Of a stretch of 64,000 bases of DNA, positions 35,334-43,841 are shown one piece after another. The stretch covers positions 40,645 to 104,644 of the forward strand of contig NZ_MZGT01000009.1 of assembly GCF_002029255.1 (NCBI RefSeq), written 5' to 3'. The stretch is from Clostridium chromiireducens. Lineage in GTDB: Bacteria; Bacillota; Clostridia; Clostridiales; Clostridiaceae. Under the pieces are notes generated by a model. The model searched no databases and had not been told where the DNA came from. It saw only the letters and a list, made by a program, of their open reading frames with translations. The stretch's first letter is position 1. Each line of letters opens with the position of its first letter. A program made the translations under genes and the position numbers.

Positions 35334-36263
35334 ATGGAAAATAAGAATTATTTATACAATAATTATTTAAATATGGCGAGAAATTTAAGAACCGAAAATA
35401 ATAAATTAAAGGCGCTAACGTTTTATAAAAAAGCTTATGCGCTAAGTATGGGAAAACAAGATACTGATTTGCTTATGGACATGGCCTTATTATATGATGA
35501 AATTGGATTTTCAGATGAAGCAGAAAAGAAATATTTAGAAGTAATTGAGCTAGATGAAGATGAGGCAATAGCATATTATGGTTTAGCTATAATATATGAT
35601 GAAAATGGTGAATTAGAAAAAGCTAAAAGTTATTATGAGAAAGCAATAGACAAAAATCCTAATTATGATAAGGCGTATTTCTTCCTGGCAAATATATATG
35701 ATGAATTTGGGGAAAAGGATAAAGCAATACTTTATTATAAGAAAGCAATTGAAATAAATCCAAATGACTTTTGGGCTTATGTTAATGTGTCCTGTATTCT
35801 TGAAGAAATCGATAGAAATGAAAAGGCCTTGCATTACATAGATAAGGCACTAAAAGTAGATAACAAGAATTATAAGGCGCTATTTAATAAGGCAGTAATA
35901 TTAAATAAGCTAGATAGAGTTACAGAAAGTATAGAGTACTATAATAGGTCAATTGAAGAAAATCCTGAGTATCCCTATAGCTTTTTAAATTTAGCTGTTA
36001 TATATAGAGAAGAGGGGGATTTTAATAAAGCTATAGAAATAATTAGTGAAGGAATAAGAGAAAATAGTGACGAAGGCTTTTTATACTATAATAGAGGATG
36101 TTTCTACGTTAACATAGAAGAAAATCTAAAAGCGTTTCAGGATATAGTTAAGAGCATAGAACTAAATGAGTTTTTCCTAGATTACATGAAAGAAGATAAT
36201 GAACTAGATCCCATAAGACAACTAAAAGAATATAAAGAATTAATTATGGATAAAGAGCAGTAA
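35334..36263 (+). CDS. Tetratricopeptide-repeat protein
   Basis: 309 residues consisting almost wholly of TPR units of 34 residues from about residue 10 to 285. Typical are AIAYYGLAIIYDENGELEKAKSYYEKAI and KALFNKAVILNKLDRVTESIEYYNRSI. No signal peptide or enzymatic domain. TPR stacks act as protein-binding scaffolds; the partner is unknown. It starts 78 nt after the AAA/PDDEXK gene and may be co-transcribed with it. AAGAGAC precedes ATG 35334. Confidence 0.85.
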   Translation: MENKNYLYNNYLNMARNLRTENNKLKALTFYKKAYALSMGKQDTDLLMDMALLYDEIGFSDEAEKKYLEVIELDEDEAIAYYGLAIIYDENGELEKAKSYYEKAIDKNPNYDKAYFFLANIYDEFGEKDKAILYYKKAIEINPNDFWAYVNVSCILEEIDRNEKALHYIDKALKVDNKNYKALFNKAVILNKLDRVTESIEYYNRSIEENPEYPYSFLNLAVIYREEGDFNKAIEIISEGIRENSDEGFLYYNRGCFYVNIEENLKAFQDIVKSIELNEFFLDYMKEDNELDPIRQLKEYKELIMDKEQ

Positions 36264-36338
36264 TTTAGATTTATGATGTGACTTACTTGAATATTACAAT
36301 ATTTATTACACAAGATATATCTAAAGGAGAGGTGTGTA

Positions 36339-36677
36339 ATGAAGAAATTTATTGTATTATTCTTAATTTTTTTAGGTCTATCATTTAACTTTTTTGGAGT
36401 TATAACTTTTGCTGTAAATATTACTAATGTTATAAAAGAAGGAGTTTATACATTAGCTGATCTTCGGGTTTCTCCAGACAATCTTTATAACATCACAAAT
36501 GTTTCGTCAACAGAAGATGCATATATAATTATTTTTAATGAAGATTATGTTATAATGCAATCTCTACGATTATCACCAATTATAAGAAGTTTTAATTTAA
36601 TACCTTTAGAACCTCAATATAAACTTGTAGTACTTGGTAAAACAGAAGTTTTTATAGAACCAAGAAAAGTTCAATAG
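36339..36677 (+). CDS. Small secreted or membrane-anchored protein, unknown
   Basis: 112 residues. A long hydrophobic N-terminus (residues 4-28, FIVLFLIFLGLSFNFFGVITF) acts as a signal peptide or anchor, with a possible cleavage after FAVN-like small residues. The mature ~85 residues are predicted beta-rich (DAYIIIFNEDYVIMQSL, YKLVVLGKTEVFI). Excellent ribosome site AAAGGAGAGG. No family was recognised. It ends at its own terminator. Confidence 0.7.
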   Translation: MKKFIVLFLIFLGLSFNFFGVITFAVNITNVIKEGVYTLADLRVSPDNLYNITNVSSTEDAYIIIFNEDYVIMQSLRLSPIIRSFNLIPLEPQYKLVVLGKTEVFIEPRKVQ

Positions 36678-36732
36678 TTGGAAAGAAAAATAACTATTAT
36701 GTGAAATATAAAATTAAATATTCAATGTTTAT

Positions 36733-36756
36733 AACACCTGCTATAGGTGTTTTTTA
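36733..36756 (+). terminator. Intrinsic terminator
   Basis: AACACCT-GCTAT-AGGTGTT followed by TTTTAT, 55 nt after the secreted protein gene. Confidence 0.88.
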
Positions 36757-36871
36757 TGGCTTAAATGTTATTTATCTAAATATACCTAATTTATGTTGAT
36801 TTAACATGAATTTAAATCATGCGTTGATAGATATATCTACATATTGTGTTTATACTTTGAAATAAATTCTA

Positions 36872-36965
36872 CACCAGAAAGAAAAGTTATTCTTTTGCGC
36901 AGTGTTGTATTAGAAAAACGGCTATAGGATTTCTTGAGTAAAAGTTGTTCCGCATGAGTCTGAGT
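36872..36965 (-). repeat. Half copy of a family P palindrome (J1, type 1)
   Basis: On the plus strand it reads ACCAGAAAGAAAAGTTATTCT, then the GCGCAGTGTTG bulge, then GATTTCTTGAGTAAAAGTTGTTCC, and stops in the tip. The complementary half is missing. It lies head to tail with the full copy J2 and has the same orientation. Confidence 0.7.
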
Positions 36966-36998
36966 TATAGGGGGTCTATCACTATAAATATATGCAAT

Positions 36999-37195
36999 AC
37001 CAGAAAGGGAGTAGACTCTTTCATGCAGTGTTGCATTTAGAATAGGGCTGTAGGATTTCTTCATTAGAAGTTGTTCCATATCTGCTTGTCCCAAGGTTTC
37101 CTTGGGAACATGCGGATGTGGTGCAACTTCTGATGTTAGAAATCCACAGCCCTATTCTATAGCAACCGAAATAACAGAGTCTACTCCCTTTCGGT
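36999..37195 (-). repeat. Family P long palindrome, copy J2 (type 1)
   Basis: ACCAGAAAGGGAGTAGACTCT pairs with AGAGTCTACTCCCTTTCGGT. Inner TAGAATAGGGCTGT/ACAGCCCTATTCTA, AGAAGTTG/CAACTTCT, tip CCAAG-GAAAC-CTTGG. It is oriented with the minus-strand GerMN gene, whose stop codon begins at the element's last base. With J1 it fills the 517-nt gap 36678-37194. Confidence 0.87.
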
Positions 37196-37794
37196 TAATT
37201 TCTATATTGAACAGTTGATAAATCTGAAGCATGTTCGTATTCTATTGGTTGGTTATTATAAAGGAACTTTACACCATCAATCCATTCTCCCTTTGATTTG
37301 TTATTAGATTGAAGGAAGTTTTCGATTAGTGTATTAGATGTAACAGAACCACCAGTTGATCCTTGGAATTTTGGCACCCATTTGCTGCTGCTTGAATCAG
37401 TTAAGTTTATAGTAGCAACTTTCTTGCCATTAACAGTATCAATTGATTTTATTTCAATAGGTAGTTTGTCGAATTTTTTCTCAGATACTGCCTTTGATAA
37501 GGCTTTTAATTTATCTTCAATACTTAATTTTGCATCAAGTTCAATAGTACCTGACTCATTAGGTTCCAAAGAATTTTCATCTATATTATATATAGAAAGT
37601 TTTACCTTATTTGCCTTTGCATCTTCATTGGTTTTATTGTCCTTTGCTTCAGAAGAGCTTTTGCTGTCATTATTTTGTTCTACAGTAGTATTGGTGCTGT
37701 CATTAGATTTAGATGTATCATTAGGCTTTGTATTACAGGAAACTAAAGTAATTCCTAACATCAAAACTGTAGCCAAAAACAATTTTCTTGTCAT
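37195..37794 (-). CDS. GerMN-domain lipoprotein
   Basis: 199 residues. Signal peptide with lipobox TLVSC (Cys ~20), then a Ser/Asn/Lys-rich spacer to ~65, then a GerMN-like domain: KVKLSIYNIDENSLEP, EDKLKALSKAV, VATINLTDSSS, LIENFLQ, GVKFLYNNQPIEY. GerMN domains occur in GerM (spore envelope/germination) and surface lipoproteins, so a role in sporulation or cell-wall assembly is plausible. AGGAGG precedes ATG 37794. Its stop codon abuts palindrome J2. Divergent from the fab operon. Confidence 0.8.
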   Translation of the reverse strand: MTRKLFLATVLMLGITLVSCNTKPNDTSKSNDSTNTTVEQNNDSKSSSEAKDNKTNEDAKANKVKLSIYNIDENSLEPNESGTIELDAKLSIEDKLKALSKAVSEKKFDKLPIEIKSIDTVNGKKVATINLTDSSSSKWVPKFQGSTGGSVTSNTLIENFLQSNNKSKGEWIDGVKFLYNNQPIEYEHASDLSTVQYRN

Positions 37795-37911
37795 GATATG
37801 TACACCTCCTATTATTAGGTATTAATTATTATGTTATGTATTATTAATTAATTATACCATATGAAATTGGAAATTAAAAGTATGCTTAAAATGGAAAAAA
37901 TTGAAAAAGAT

Positions 37912-37940
37912 TTGACAACAGATTTTTAGTATAGTATATT
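37912..37940 (+). promoter_or_regulatory. Sigma-A promoter of the fab operon
   Basis: TTGACA (37912-37917), 17-nt gap, TATATT (37935-37940). It gives a ~255-nt untranslated leader before fabT. Confidence 0.82.
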
Positions 37941-37960
37941 TTGATTATCAAACTATTTGA
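37940..37960. promoter_or_regulatory. FabT-like operator
   Basis: TTTGATTATCAAA (37940-37952) is a palindrome around one base and matches the FabT site known in streptococci (TTTGATTATCAAA core). It begins at the last base of the -10 box. A second overlapping TCAAA-CTA-TTTGA dyad runs to 37960. Binding by the encoded MarR-family protein would block the promoter, probably with acyl-ACP as co-repressor. Confidence 0.8.
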
Positions 37961-38072
37961 TATTAAAAATTTTCACATCATATTATTTTAAGGATGAAAA
38001 AATCATTACTAGTGTTTGCGTATTAATAAAAATTAAAGTATTTCTAAAAATAAATAATGTGTATTCTACTTG

Positions 38073-38126
38073 TTTCGTATGACATTTTAAAAGTTTAGTT
38101 GCTAAAAATAGTGTCATGTTACGAAA
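38073..38126 (+). other. Hairpin in the fab operon leader
   Basis: TTTCGT-ATGACA (38073-38084) pairs with TGTCATGTTACGAAA (38112-38126) with a 3-nt bulge and a 27-nt loop. No terminator run follows. It is the main structure seen in the 408-nt gap 37795-38202 apart from the promoter. A further TATCAAATGA half-site lies at ~38160. Confidence 0.5.
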
Positions 38127-38202
38127 TTTTATATTTTAAGGCATTAAAATATAAATGTATTATCAAATGATTTTTAGGTGCTAAAGTGGAGAGTGCAGAT
38201 GA

Positions 38203-38652
38203 ATGAGTAAATCAACAACATTGATTAATGAACTCTTGGTGCAGTTATTTAATGACGTCTTACAGATTGAAGAACAGACTTTAAAAAGTGGTGTGCTTTC
38301 AGATATTTCAATAACAGAAATACACACAATAGAAGTTATAGGCATGTATAATGAACGAACAATGTCAGAGATAGCTCAAAAATTAAAGATTACTGTAGGT
38401 ACATTAACAACTGCGATTAACAGATTAATAAAAAAAGGTTATGTTGAAAGAGAAAGAATAGAAGAGGACAGAAGAGTAGTTTTAGTAAAGTTAACTAAAA
38501 GAGGAAAGTTAGCCTTTAGGCTGCATCAAAGATTTCATAGAGAAATGATAAATAATGCAATAGAAGGCTTAAGTTTAGATGAGGAAGAAATTCTAATCTC
38601 CTCTTTAAATAAAATAAATGACTTTTTTAAAGAAAAATATAAATTAGAATAA
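38203..38652 (+). CDS. fabT: MarR-family regulator of fatty-acid synthesis
   Basis: 149 residues. Winged helix: ISITEIHTIEVIG, MSEIAQKLKITVGTLTTAINRLIKKGYVERE (recognition helix), then the wing RIEEDRRVVLVKLTKRGK. First gene of the fab/acc operon, 14 nt before fabH, and a FabT-type operator sits on the promoter, so autoregulation together with repression of membrane lipid synthesis is expected. This is the arrangement known in Streptococcus and clostridia. Start ATG 38203 follows GGAGAG. Confidence 0.85.
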   Translation: MSKSTTLINELLVQLFNDVLQIEEQTLKSGVLSDISITEIHTIEVIGMYNERTMSEIAQKLKITVGTLTTAINRLIKKGYVERERIEEDRRVVLVKLTKRGKLAFRLHQRFHREMINNAIEGLSLDEEEILISSLNKINDFFKEKYKLE

Positions 38653-38666
38653 AAAAGGAGAGCACT

Positions 38667-39644
38667 ATGAATAATGTTACAATTGCGGGGATTGGCGCGT
38701 ATGTACCATCTTTAGTGGTTACAAACGAAAAGATAAGTGAATTTGTTGACACAAATAATGATTGGATAGTTGAAAGGACAGGCATTACAGAAAGAAGAAT
38801 TTCAGAAGGTGAAAATACATCTGACATTTCAATAGAAGCAGCAAAAATTGCTCTTGAGAGAGCAGGTGTTAAAGCAGAAGATTTAGATTTAATAATCGTT
38901 GCTACAATTTCGCCAGATATGTTCATACCATCTGTTGCTTGTATAATGCAAAGTAAATTAAATGCAGGCAAAGCCGCTTGTTTTGATATAAGCGTTGCTT
39001 GTTCAGGGTTCTTATATGGACTTGAAATAGCAAATAGTATGATGAAATCAATGAATTATAAAAATGCTTTAGTAGTAGGCGCAGAAGTACTTTCAAAAGT
39101 AATGGATTGGTCAGACAGAGGAACCTGCATTCTTTTTGGTGACGGTGGTGGTGCAGCCGTACTTAAAAATGAACCAAGTGACTCAAAAGGAATTATAAAA
39201 TCATATTTAAGATCAGATGGAGCAAAAGGAGAAGCTTTAACTATAGGAGCTGCTGATTTTAATACTCCATTTACTAAGGAACCACAATTAAAAGATAGAA
39301 TAATTAAAATGAACGGTAGAGAAGTATTCAAATTTGCTACTAATGCAATAGTAGAGTCAGTTAATGAAATATTAAAAGACACAGGAGTTTCTCTAGACGA
39401 AATTAAATATATAGTTCCACATCAAGCAAATTATAGAATTATAAAGTCAGCTGCTAATAAACTTGGAATTGATGAAGAGAGATGGTATTTGAATTTAGAT
39501 AGGTTTGGTAATACATCAGCAGGATCAGTTCCAATAGTGTTAAATGAAATGTATGAAAAGAACTTAATTAATAAAGGGGATAAATTTATTTTAGTTGCAT
39601 TTGGTGGGGGATTAACCTATGCAGCTACATTAGTAGAATGGTAA
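38667..39644 (+). CDS. fabH: 3-oxoacyl-ACP synthase III
   Basis: Starts fatty-acid synthesis by condensing an acyl-CoA primer with malonyl-ACP. 325 residues, thiolase fold. The catalytic triad is visible as Cys112 (VACSGF), His252 (VPHQAN) and Asn282 (FGNTSAGS). NDWIVERTGITERR is the usual N-terminal signature. AAAGGAG precedes ATG 38667. A 235-nt gap follows, in which no acyl carrier protein gene is present. Confidence 0.96.
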   Translation: MNNVTIAGIGAYVPSLVVTNEKISEFVDTNNDWIVERTGITERRISEGENTSDISIEAAKIALERAGVKAEDLDLIIVATISPDMFIPSVACIMQSKLNAGKAACFDISVACSGFLYGLEIANSMMKSMNYKNALVVGAEVLSKVMDWSDRGTCILFGDGGGAAVLKNEPSDSKGIIKSYLRSDGAKGEALTIGAADFNTPFTKEPQLKDRIIKMNGREVFKFATNAIVESVNEILKDTGVSLDEIKYIVPHQANYRIIKSAANKLGIDEERWYLNLDRFGNTSAGSVPIVLNEMYEKNLINKGDKFILVAFGGGLTYAATLVEW

Positions 39645-39879
39645 AATTATAAAATGTCAATAAAGATTTTATTGGAGAATATGAACTTATTTTTAATTTT
39701 TTAGGGATGCAATTGATAATTACATCTTATATATAGTAAAATTACTTATCATATAATAGGTTATTTTATCTAGATAGCTCTTAAATACGATAAAGACAAA
39801 TAGTTGATCCATTATTGTATTAGTAACAAGGTAGTATAGATAGTAATTTGTAGTTTGATAATGGTAGGAGGAGTTTATT

Positions 39880-40821
39880 ATGGAAAAAAATAGAGTGTGT
39901 GAACTATTAAAAATAAAATATCCTATATTTCAAGGTGGTATGGCAAGAATTGCAGATGCTTCTTTGGCTTCAGGTGTAAGTGAAGCTGGTGGGATTGGAA
40001 TAATAACAGGTGCGGCGCCAACTGAATGGGTAAGAGAGCAAATAAAAAAAGCTAAGGAAATGACGAGTAAACCATTCGGAGTTAATATAATGCTAAGAGC
40101 AGAAAATGCTGATGAAATAGCTGATTTGGTATGCGAAGAAGGCGTATCCGTTGTTACAACTGGTGCAGGAAGCCCAGGAAAATACATGGAAAAATGGAAA
40201 GCTCATGGAATCAAAGTTATACCAGTTGTAGCTTCAGTAGCTTTAGCAAAAAGAATGGAAAAAGCGGGAGCTGATGCAATTATTGCAGAAGGAACTGAAT
40301 CAGGCGGTCATGTAGGACAATTAACAACTATGACATTAGTGCCACAAGTTGTAGATGCTGTTAATATTCCAGTTATAGCAGCAGGTGGTATAGGTGACGG
40401 AAGAGGTGTGGCTGCATCATTTATGTTAGGTGCTGAAGGCGTTCAAGTTGGAACAAGATTCTTAGTAGCTAAAGAGTGTACAGTACATCAAAATTATAAG
40501 GAAAAGATATTAAAGGCTAATGATATAGATACAGAAGTAACAGGAAGACCAACAGGTCATCCAGTAAGAGTTTTAAGAAATAAGCTTGCAAGAAATTACT
40601 TGAAATTAGAGAAAGAAGGAGCATCTGTTGAAGAGCTAGAAAAGCTTGGGATTGGTGCGCTTAAAAAGGCTGTTGTAGATGGTGACGTTGATAATGGATC
40701 TCTTATGTCAGGTCAAATAGCTGGACTTATTTGTAAGGAACAAACATGTAAAGAAATGATTGAAGAATTATTTACAGAAGCAGATGAAATATTTAAGCGT
40801 TTTGGAGGCAGACATGAATAG
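39880..40821 (+). CDS. fabK: Enoyl-ACP reductase II (FMN-dependent)
   Basis: Reduces enoyl-ACP in the elongation cycle, replacing FabI. 313 residues, NPD-like TIM barrel: PIFQGGMARIADASLASGVSEAGG, AEGTESGGHVGQ, PVIAAGGIGDGRGVAA, GVQVGTRF. It lacks homology to FabI, so triclosan insensitivity would be expected from the family. AGGAGG precedes ATG 39880, and the stop overlaps fabD by eight bases. An AGTTTGATAATG half-site at ~39852 resembles part of the FabT box. Confidence 0.94.
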   Translation: MEKNRVCELLKIKYPIFQGGMARIADASLASGVSEAGGIGIITGAAPTEWVREQIKKAKEMTSKPFGVNIMLRAENADEIADLVCEEGVSVVTTGAGSPGKYMEKWKAHGIKVIPVVASVALAKRMEKAGADAIIAEGTESGGHVGQLTTMTLVPQVVDAVNIPVIAAGGIGDGRGVAASFMLGAEGVQVGTRFLVAKECTVHQNYKEKILKANDIDTEVTGRPTGHPVRVLRNKLARNYLKLEKEGASVEELEKLGIGALKKAVVDGDVDNGSLMSGQIAGLICKEQTCKEMIEELFTEADEIFKRFGGRHE

Positions 40822-41752
40822 TAGTAAAACCGCATTTCTTTTCCCAGGTCAAGGGGTTCAAACTATTGGGATGGCAAAAGAACTTTGTGATAATATACCA
40901 GAATGTAAAGAACTTTTAGATCGTAGTGAAGAGATTTTACAAATGCCTATTAAGAAGATGATGTTTGAAGGGCCTGAAGATCTTCTTACAGCTACTGAAA
41001 ATGCGCAGCCTACAATTCTTGTTGCGTCTTTAATAGCTCTAAAAGCATTAGAAATTAATAATATTGAGGCAGATTATGCAGCAGGACTTAGTTTAGGGGA
41101 ATATGCAGCATTAATATACGGGGGAGCACTTTCTTTAGAAGAAGGATTACTACTTATTAAAGAAAGAGGAAGAATTATGGGCAGCGCTCTACCAGAAGGA
41201 CTTGGTAAAATGGCTGCTGTGCTAAAATTAAGTGATGAGAAAATAGAAGAATTATTAACTAGAGCAGGTGAATTTGGAATAGTAGAAGGTGCTAACTTTA
41301 ACTGTCCAGGTCAAGTAGTTATTTCAGGTGAAAATAACGCAATTGATGAAGCAGTAAAAATTGCAAAAGAATTAGGCGGCCTTGGAATTCCTTTAAAAGT
41401 AAGTGGACCATTCCATAGCTCTCTTCTTGAGCCAGCAAGTGAAGAATTCTTTAACACAATAAAAACTGTAGAAATTAAAGAAGTTAATAAAACAGTATAT
41501 TCAAATGTAAAAGGACTTCCTTATGATAAAGAAGATGATGTTAAAGAGTTACTTAAGAAACATATAAGATCATCTGTACTTTTTGAAAAGACTATAAATC
41601 ATATGATTGACAGTGGTGTTGATACTTTTATTGAAGTTGGACCAGGAAAAGCTCTTAGGGGATTTGTTAAGAAGATAAATAAAAGCGCTAATCTTTTAAA
41701 TGTTGAAGATATGGCTTCATTAAATAGTACCATTGAAAAATTGAATAGTTAA
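40814..41752 (+). CDS. fabD: Malonyl-CoA:ACP transacylase
   Basis: Loads malonyl groups onto acyl carrier protein. 312 residues. FLFPGQGVQ near the N-terminus; the active Ser93 lies in GLSLGEY; Arg in KERGRIM; His in GPFHSSLL; VEVGPGKAL near the end. ATG 40814 is chosen because GGAGG is five bases upstream, and it begins inside fabK; an in-frame ATG at 40760 has no ribosome site. Confidence 0.95.
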   Translation: MNSSKTAFLFPGQGVQTIGMAKELCDNIPECKELLDRSEEILQMPIKKMMFEGPEDLLTATENAQPTILVASLIALKALEINNIEADYAAGLSLGEYAALIYGGALSLEEGLLLIKERGRIMGSALPEGLGKMAAVLKLSDEKIEELLTRAGEFGIVEGANFNCPGQVVISGENNAIDEAVKIAKELGGLGIPLKVSGPFHSSLLEPASEEFFNTIKTVEIKEVNKTVYSNVKGLPYDKEDDVKELLKKHIRSSVLFEKTINHMIDSGVDTFIEVGPGKALRGFVKKINKSANLLNVEDMASLNSTIEKLNS

Positions 41753-41830
41753 TAATTATCCACAATTAATATGGAAATCTAATATTAATTGTGGTTGTGT
41801 TATGAGTTGAAATATAGGAGGAAATAGTAT

Positions 41831-42571
41831 ATGCTAAAAGGAAAATGTGCAATTGTTACTGGAGCATCAAGAGGAATTGGAAAAGCGATTGCTTTAAAGC
41901 TTGCTTCTCTTGGGGCAAATATAGTTATAAATTATAGAAGCAATGAAAAAGAAGCTTTAGAAGTTGAAAGTCAAATAAAAGATATGGGTGTAGAAACTCT
42001 ATGCGTAAAAGGAGACATCTCTAAGGCAGAAGAAGCTCTGAAACTTATTGCATCTGCAAAAGAAAAATTCGGAAGCATTGATATCATGGTAAATAATGCT
42101 GGTATTACAAAAGATACATTAATACTTAGAATGAAAGAAGAAGATTTCGATAGTGTTATTGATGTTAATTTAAAAGGAGTATTTAATTGCTTAAAAGCTA
42201 TTACTCCAATTATGGTAAAACAAAAATATGGAAAGATAATAAATCTTTCTTCAGTTGTTGGAATATCAGGTAATGCAGGTCAAGTAAATTATTCAGCATC
42301 TAAGGCTGGAGTAATTGGAATGACTAAGTCACTTGCAAAAGAAGTTGGTTCAAGAGGAATCAATGTAAATGCAGTGGCACCAGGATATATTGAAACAGAT
42401 ATGACAGAAGCGTTAAGCGAAAAATATAAAGAAGAAATGAAAAATAATATACCGCTTAAGAGACTTGGGACTGCAAATGATGTAGCAGAAGTTGTAGCTT
42501 TCCTTGCAAGTGAAAGTTCAAACTATGTTACTGGTCAAGTTATCCAAGTTGATGGCGGAATGCTAATGTAA
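41831..42571 (+). CDS. fabG: 3-oxoacyl-ACP reductase
   Basis: NADPH-dependent SDR that reduces 3-oxoacyl-ACP. 246 residues. Cofactor motif TGASRGIGKAIA (~11-22), NNAGIT, catalytic Ser in NLSSVVG, and YSASK. The C-terminal GQVIQVDGGM is typical of FabG. AGGAGG precedes ATG 41831. It sits 78 nt after fabD and 18 nt before fabF. Confidence 0.95.
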   Translation: MLKGKCAIVTGASRGIGKAIALKLASLGANIVINYRSNEKEALEVESQIKDMGVETLCVKGDISKAEEALKLIASAKEKFGSIDIMVNNAGITKDTLILRMKEEDFDSVIDVNLKGVFNCLKAITPIMVKQKYGKIINLSSVVGISGNAGQVNYSASKAGVIGMTKSLAKEVGSRGINVNAVAPGYIETDMTEALSEKYKEEMKNNIPLKRLGTANDVAEVVAFLASESSNYVTGQVIQVDGGMLM

Positions 42572-42589
42572 TGGAGGAAGAGTTGAGTT

Positions 42590-43825
42590 ATGGAAAGAAG
42601 AGTTGTTATTACGGGGATGGGAGCATTAACTCCAATAGGAAATGATGTAGATACATTTTGGAATAATGCTAAAGCAGGAAAATTAGGAATAGATTTTATA
42701 ACATTAATTGATCAAGATTTAATAGATGTAAAAATTGCAGCAGAAGTTAAAGATTTTGATCCAGATACATTAATAGGTAGAAAAGAAGCAAAGAGATTAG
42801 ATAGATTCTCACAATTTGCATTAGTAGCATCAGATGAAGCAATAAAAGATTCTGGTATAGATTTAGAAAAAGAAAACCTAGAAAGATTCGGAGTAATGCT
42901 TGGATCAGGAATAGGTGGATTCCAAACTATTGAAGATGAATGTACAAAAATTGCTACTGGAAAATCTAAGAGAGTTTCACCATTCTTCGTTCCTATGACA
43001 ATAGTAAATTTAGGAGCAGGAAATGTAGCAATTAAGCATGGATTAAAAGGACCATGTACATCAGCAGTAACTGCATGTGCAACAGGAACAAACAATATAG
43101 GAGATGCATTTAGAACTATAAAACATGGATATGCAGATGTAATGCTTGCAGGCGGAGCAGAAGCACCTATAACTAGACTTGGAGTTACTGGATTCCATAG
43201 CATGAAAGCTTTAAATTCAGGAAATAATCCAAGTAGAGCATCTATTCCTTTTGATAAGGATAGAGGCGGATTTGTTATGGGAGAAGGTGCAGGAGTTGTA
43301 ATTCTTGAATCTTTAGAACATGCAGAAGCTAGAGGTGCTAATATAATAGCTGAAATAGTAGGATATGGTTCAACTTGTGATGCATATCATATTACTTCAC
43401 CAGATCCAGAAGGTACTGGTGCTGCAAGAGCTATGAAAGATGCGATTCAAGAAGCTGGAATAACGCCAGAAGATGTATCTTATATTAACGCTCATGGAAC
43501 TTCAACAGAATTAAATGATAAGTTTGAAACATTAGCTATTAAAAATGCTTTTGGAGAAGCTGCTTATAAGATTCCAATATCATCAAGTAAGTCGATGACA
43601 GGACACCTTTTAGGTGCAGCAGGAGCAATTGAAGCAATAATTTGTGCAAAAGCACTGCAAGAAGGATTTGTTCCACCAACAATTGGATATGAAACAAAGG
43701 ATGAAGGATTAGATTTAGATTACGTACCTAATGTAGGAAGAGCGCAAGAATTAGAATATGCACTTACAAATTCATTAGGATTTGGCGGACACAATGCAAC
43801 TTTATTATTAAAGAAATGGAAATAA
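42590..43825 (+). CDS. fabF: 3-oxoacyl-ACP synthase II
   Basis: Elongating condensing enzyme. 411 residues, thiolase fold. Catalytic Cys163 in TACATGTN, His in NAHGTSTELND, Lys and His in SKSMTGHLLGAAG. It ends with the usual NSLGFGGHNATLL. GGAGGAAG precedes ATG 42590. A 167-nt gap with a family R repeat separates it from accB. Confidence 0.96.
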   Translation: MERRVVITGMGALTPIGNDVDTFWNNAKAGKLGIDFITLIDQDLIDVKIAAEVKDFDPDTLIGRKEAKRLDRFSQFALVASDEAIKDSGIDLEKENLERFGVMLGSGIGGFQTIEDECTKIATGKSKRVSPFFVPMTIVNLGAGNVAIKHGLKGPCTSAVTACATGTNNIGDAFRTIKHGYADVMLAGGAEAPITRLGVTGFHSMKALNSGNNPSRASIPFDKDRGGFVMGEGAGVVILESLEHAEARGANIIAEIVGYGSTCDAYHITSPDPEGTGAARAMKDAIQEAGITPEDVSYINAHGTSTELNDKFETLAIKNAFGEAAYKIPISSSKSMTGHLLGAAGAIEAIICAKALQEGFVPPTIGYETKDEGLDLDYVPNVGRAQELEYALTNSLGFGGHNATLLLKKWK

Positions 43826-43841
43826 TTTTTTTTATTACGAT

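Noticed and set aside
42712..43203. 163-residue frame antisense to fabF
   Set aside because: It shadows a strongly conserved gene, has no ribosome site and gives a Pro/Ser-rich translation typical of antisense frames.
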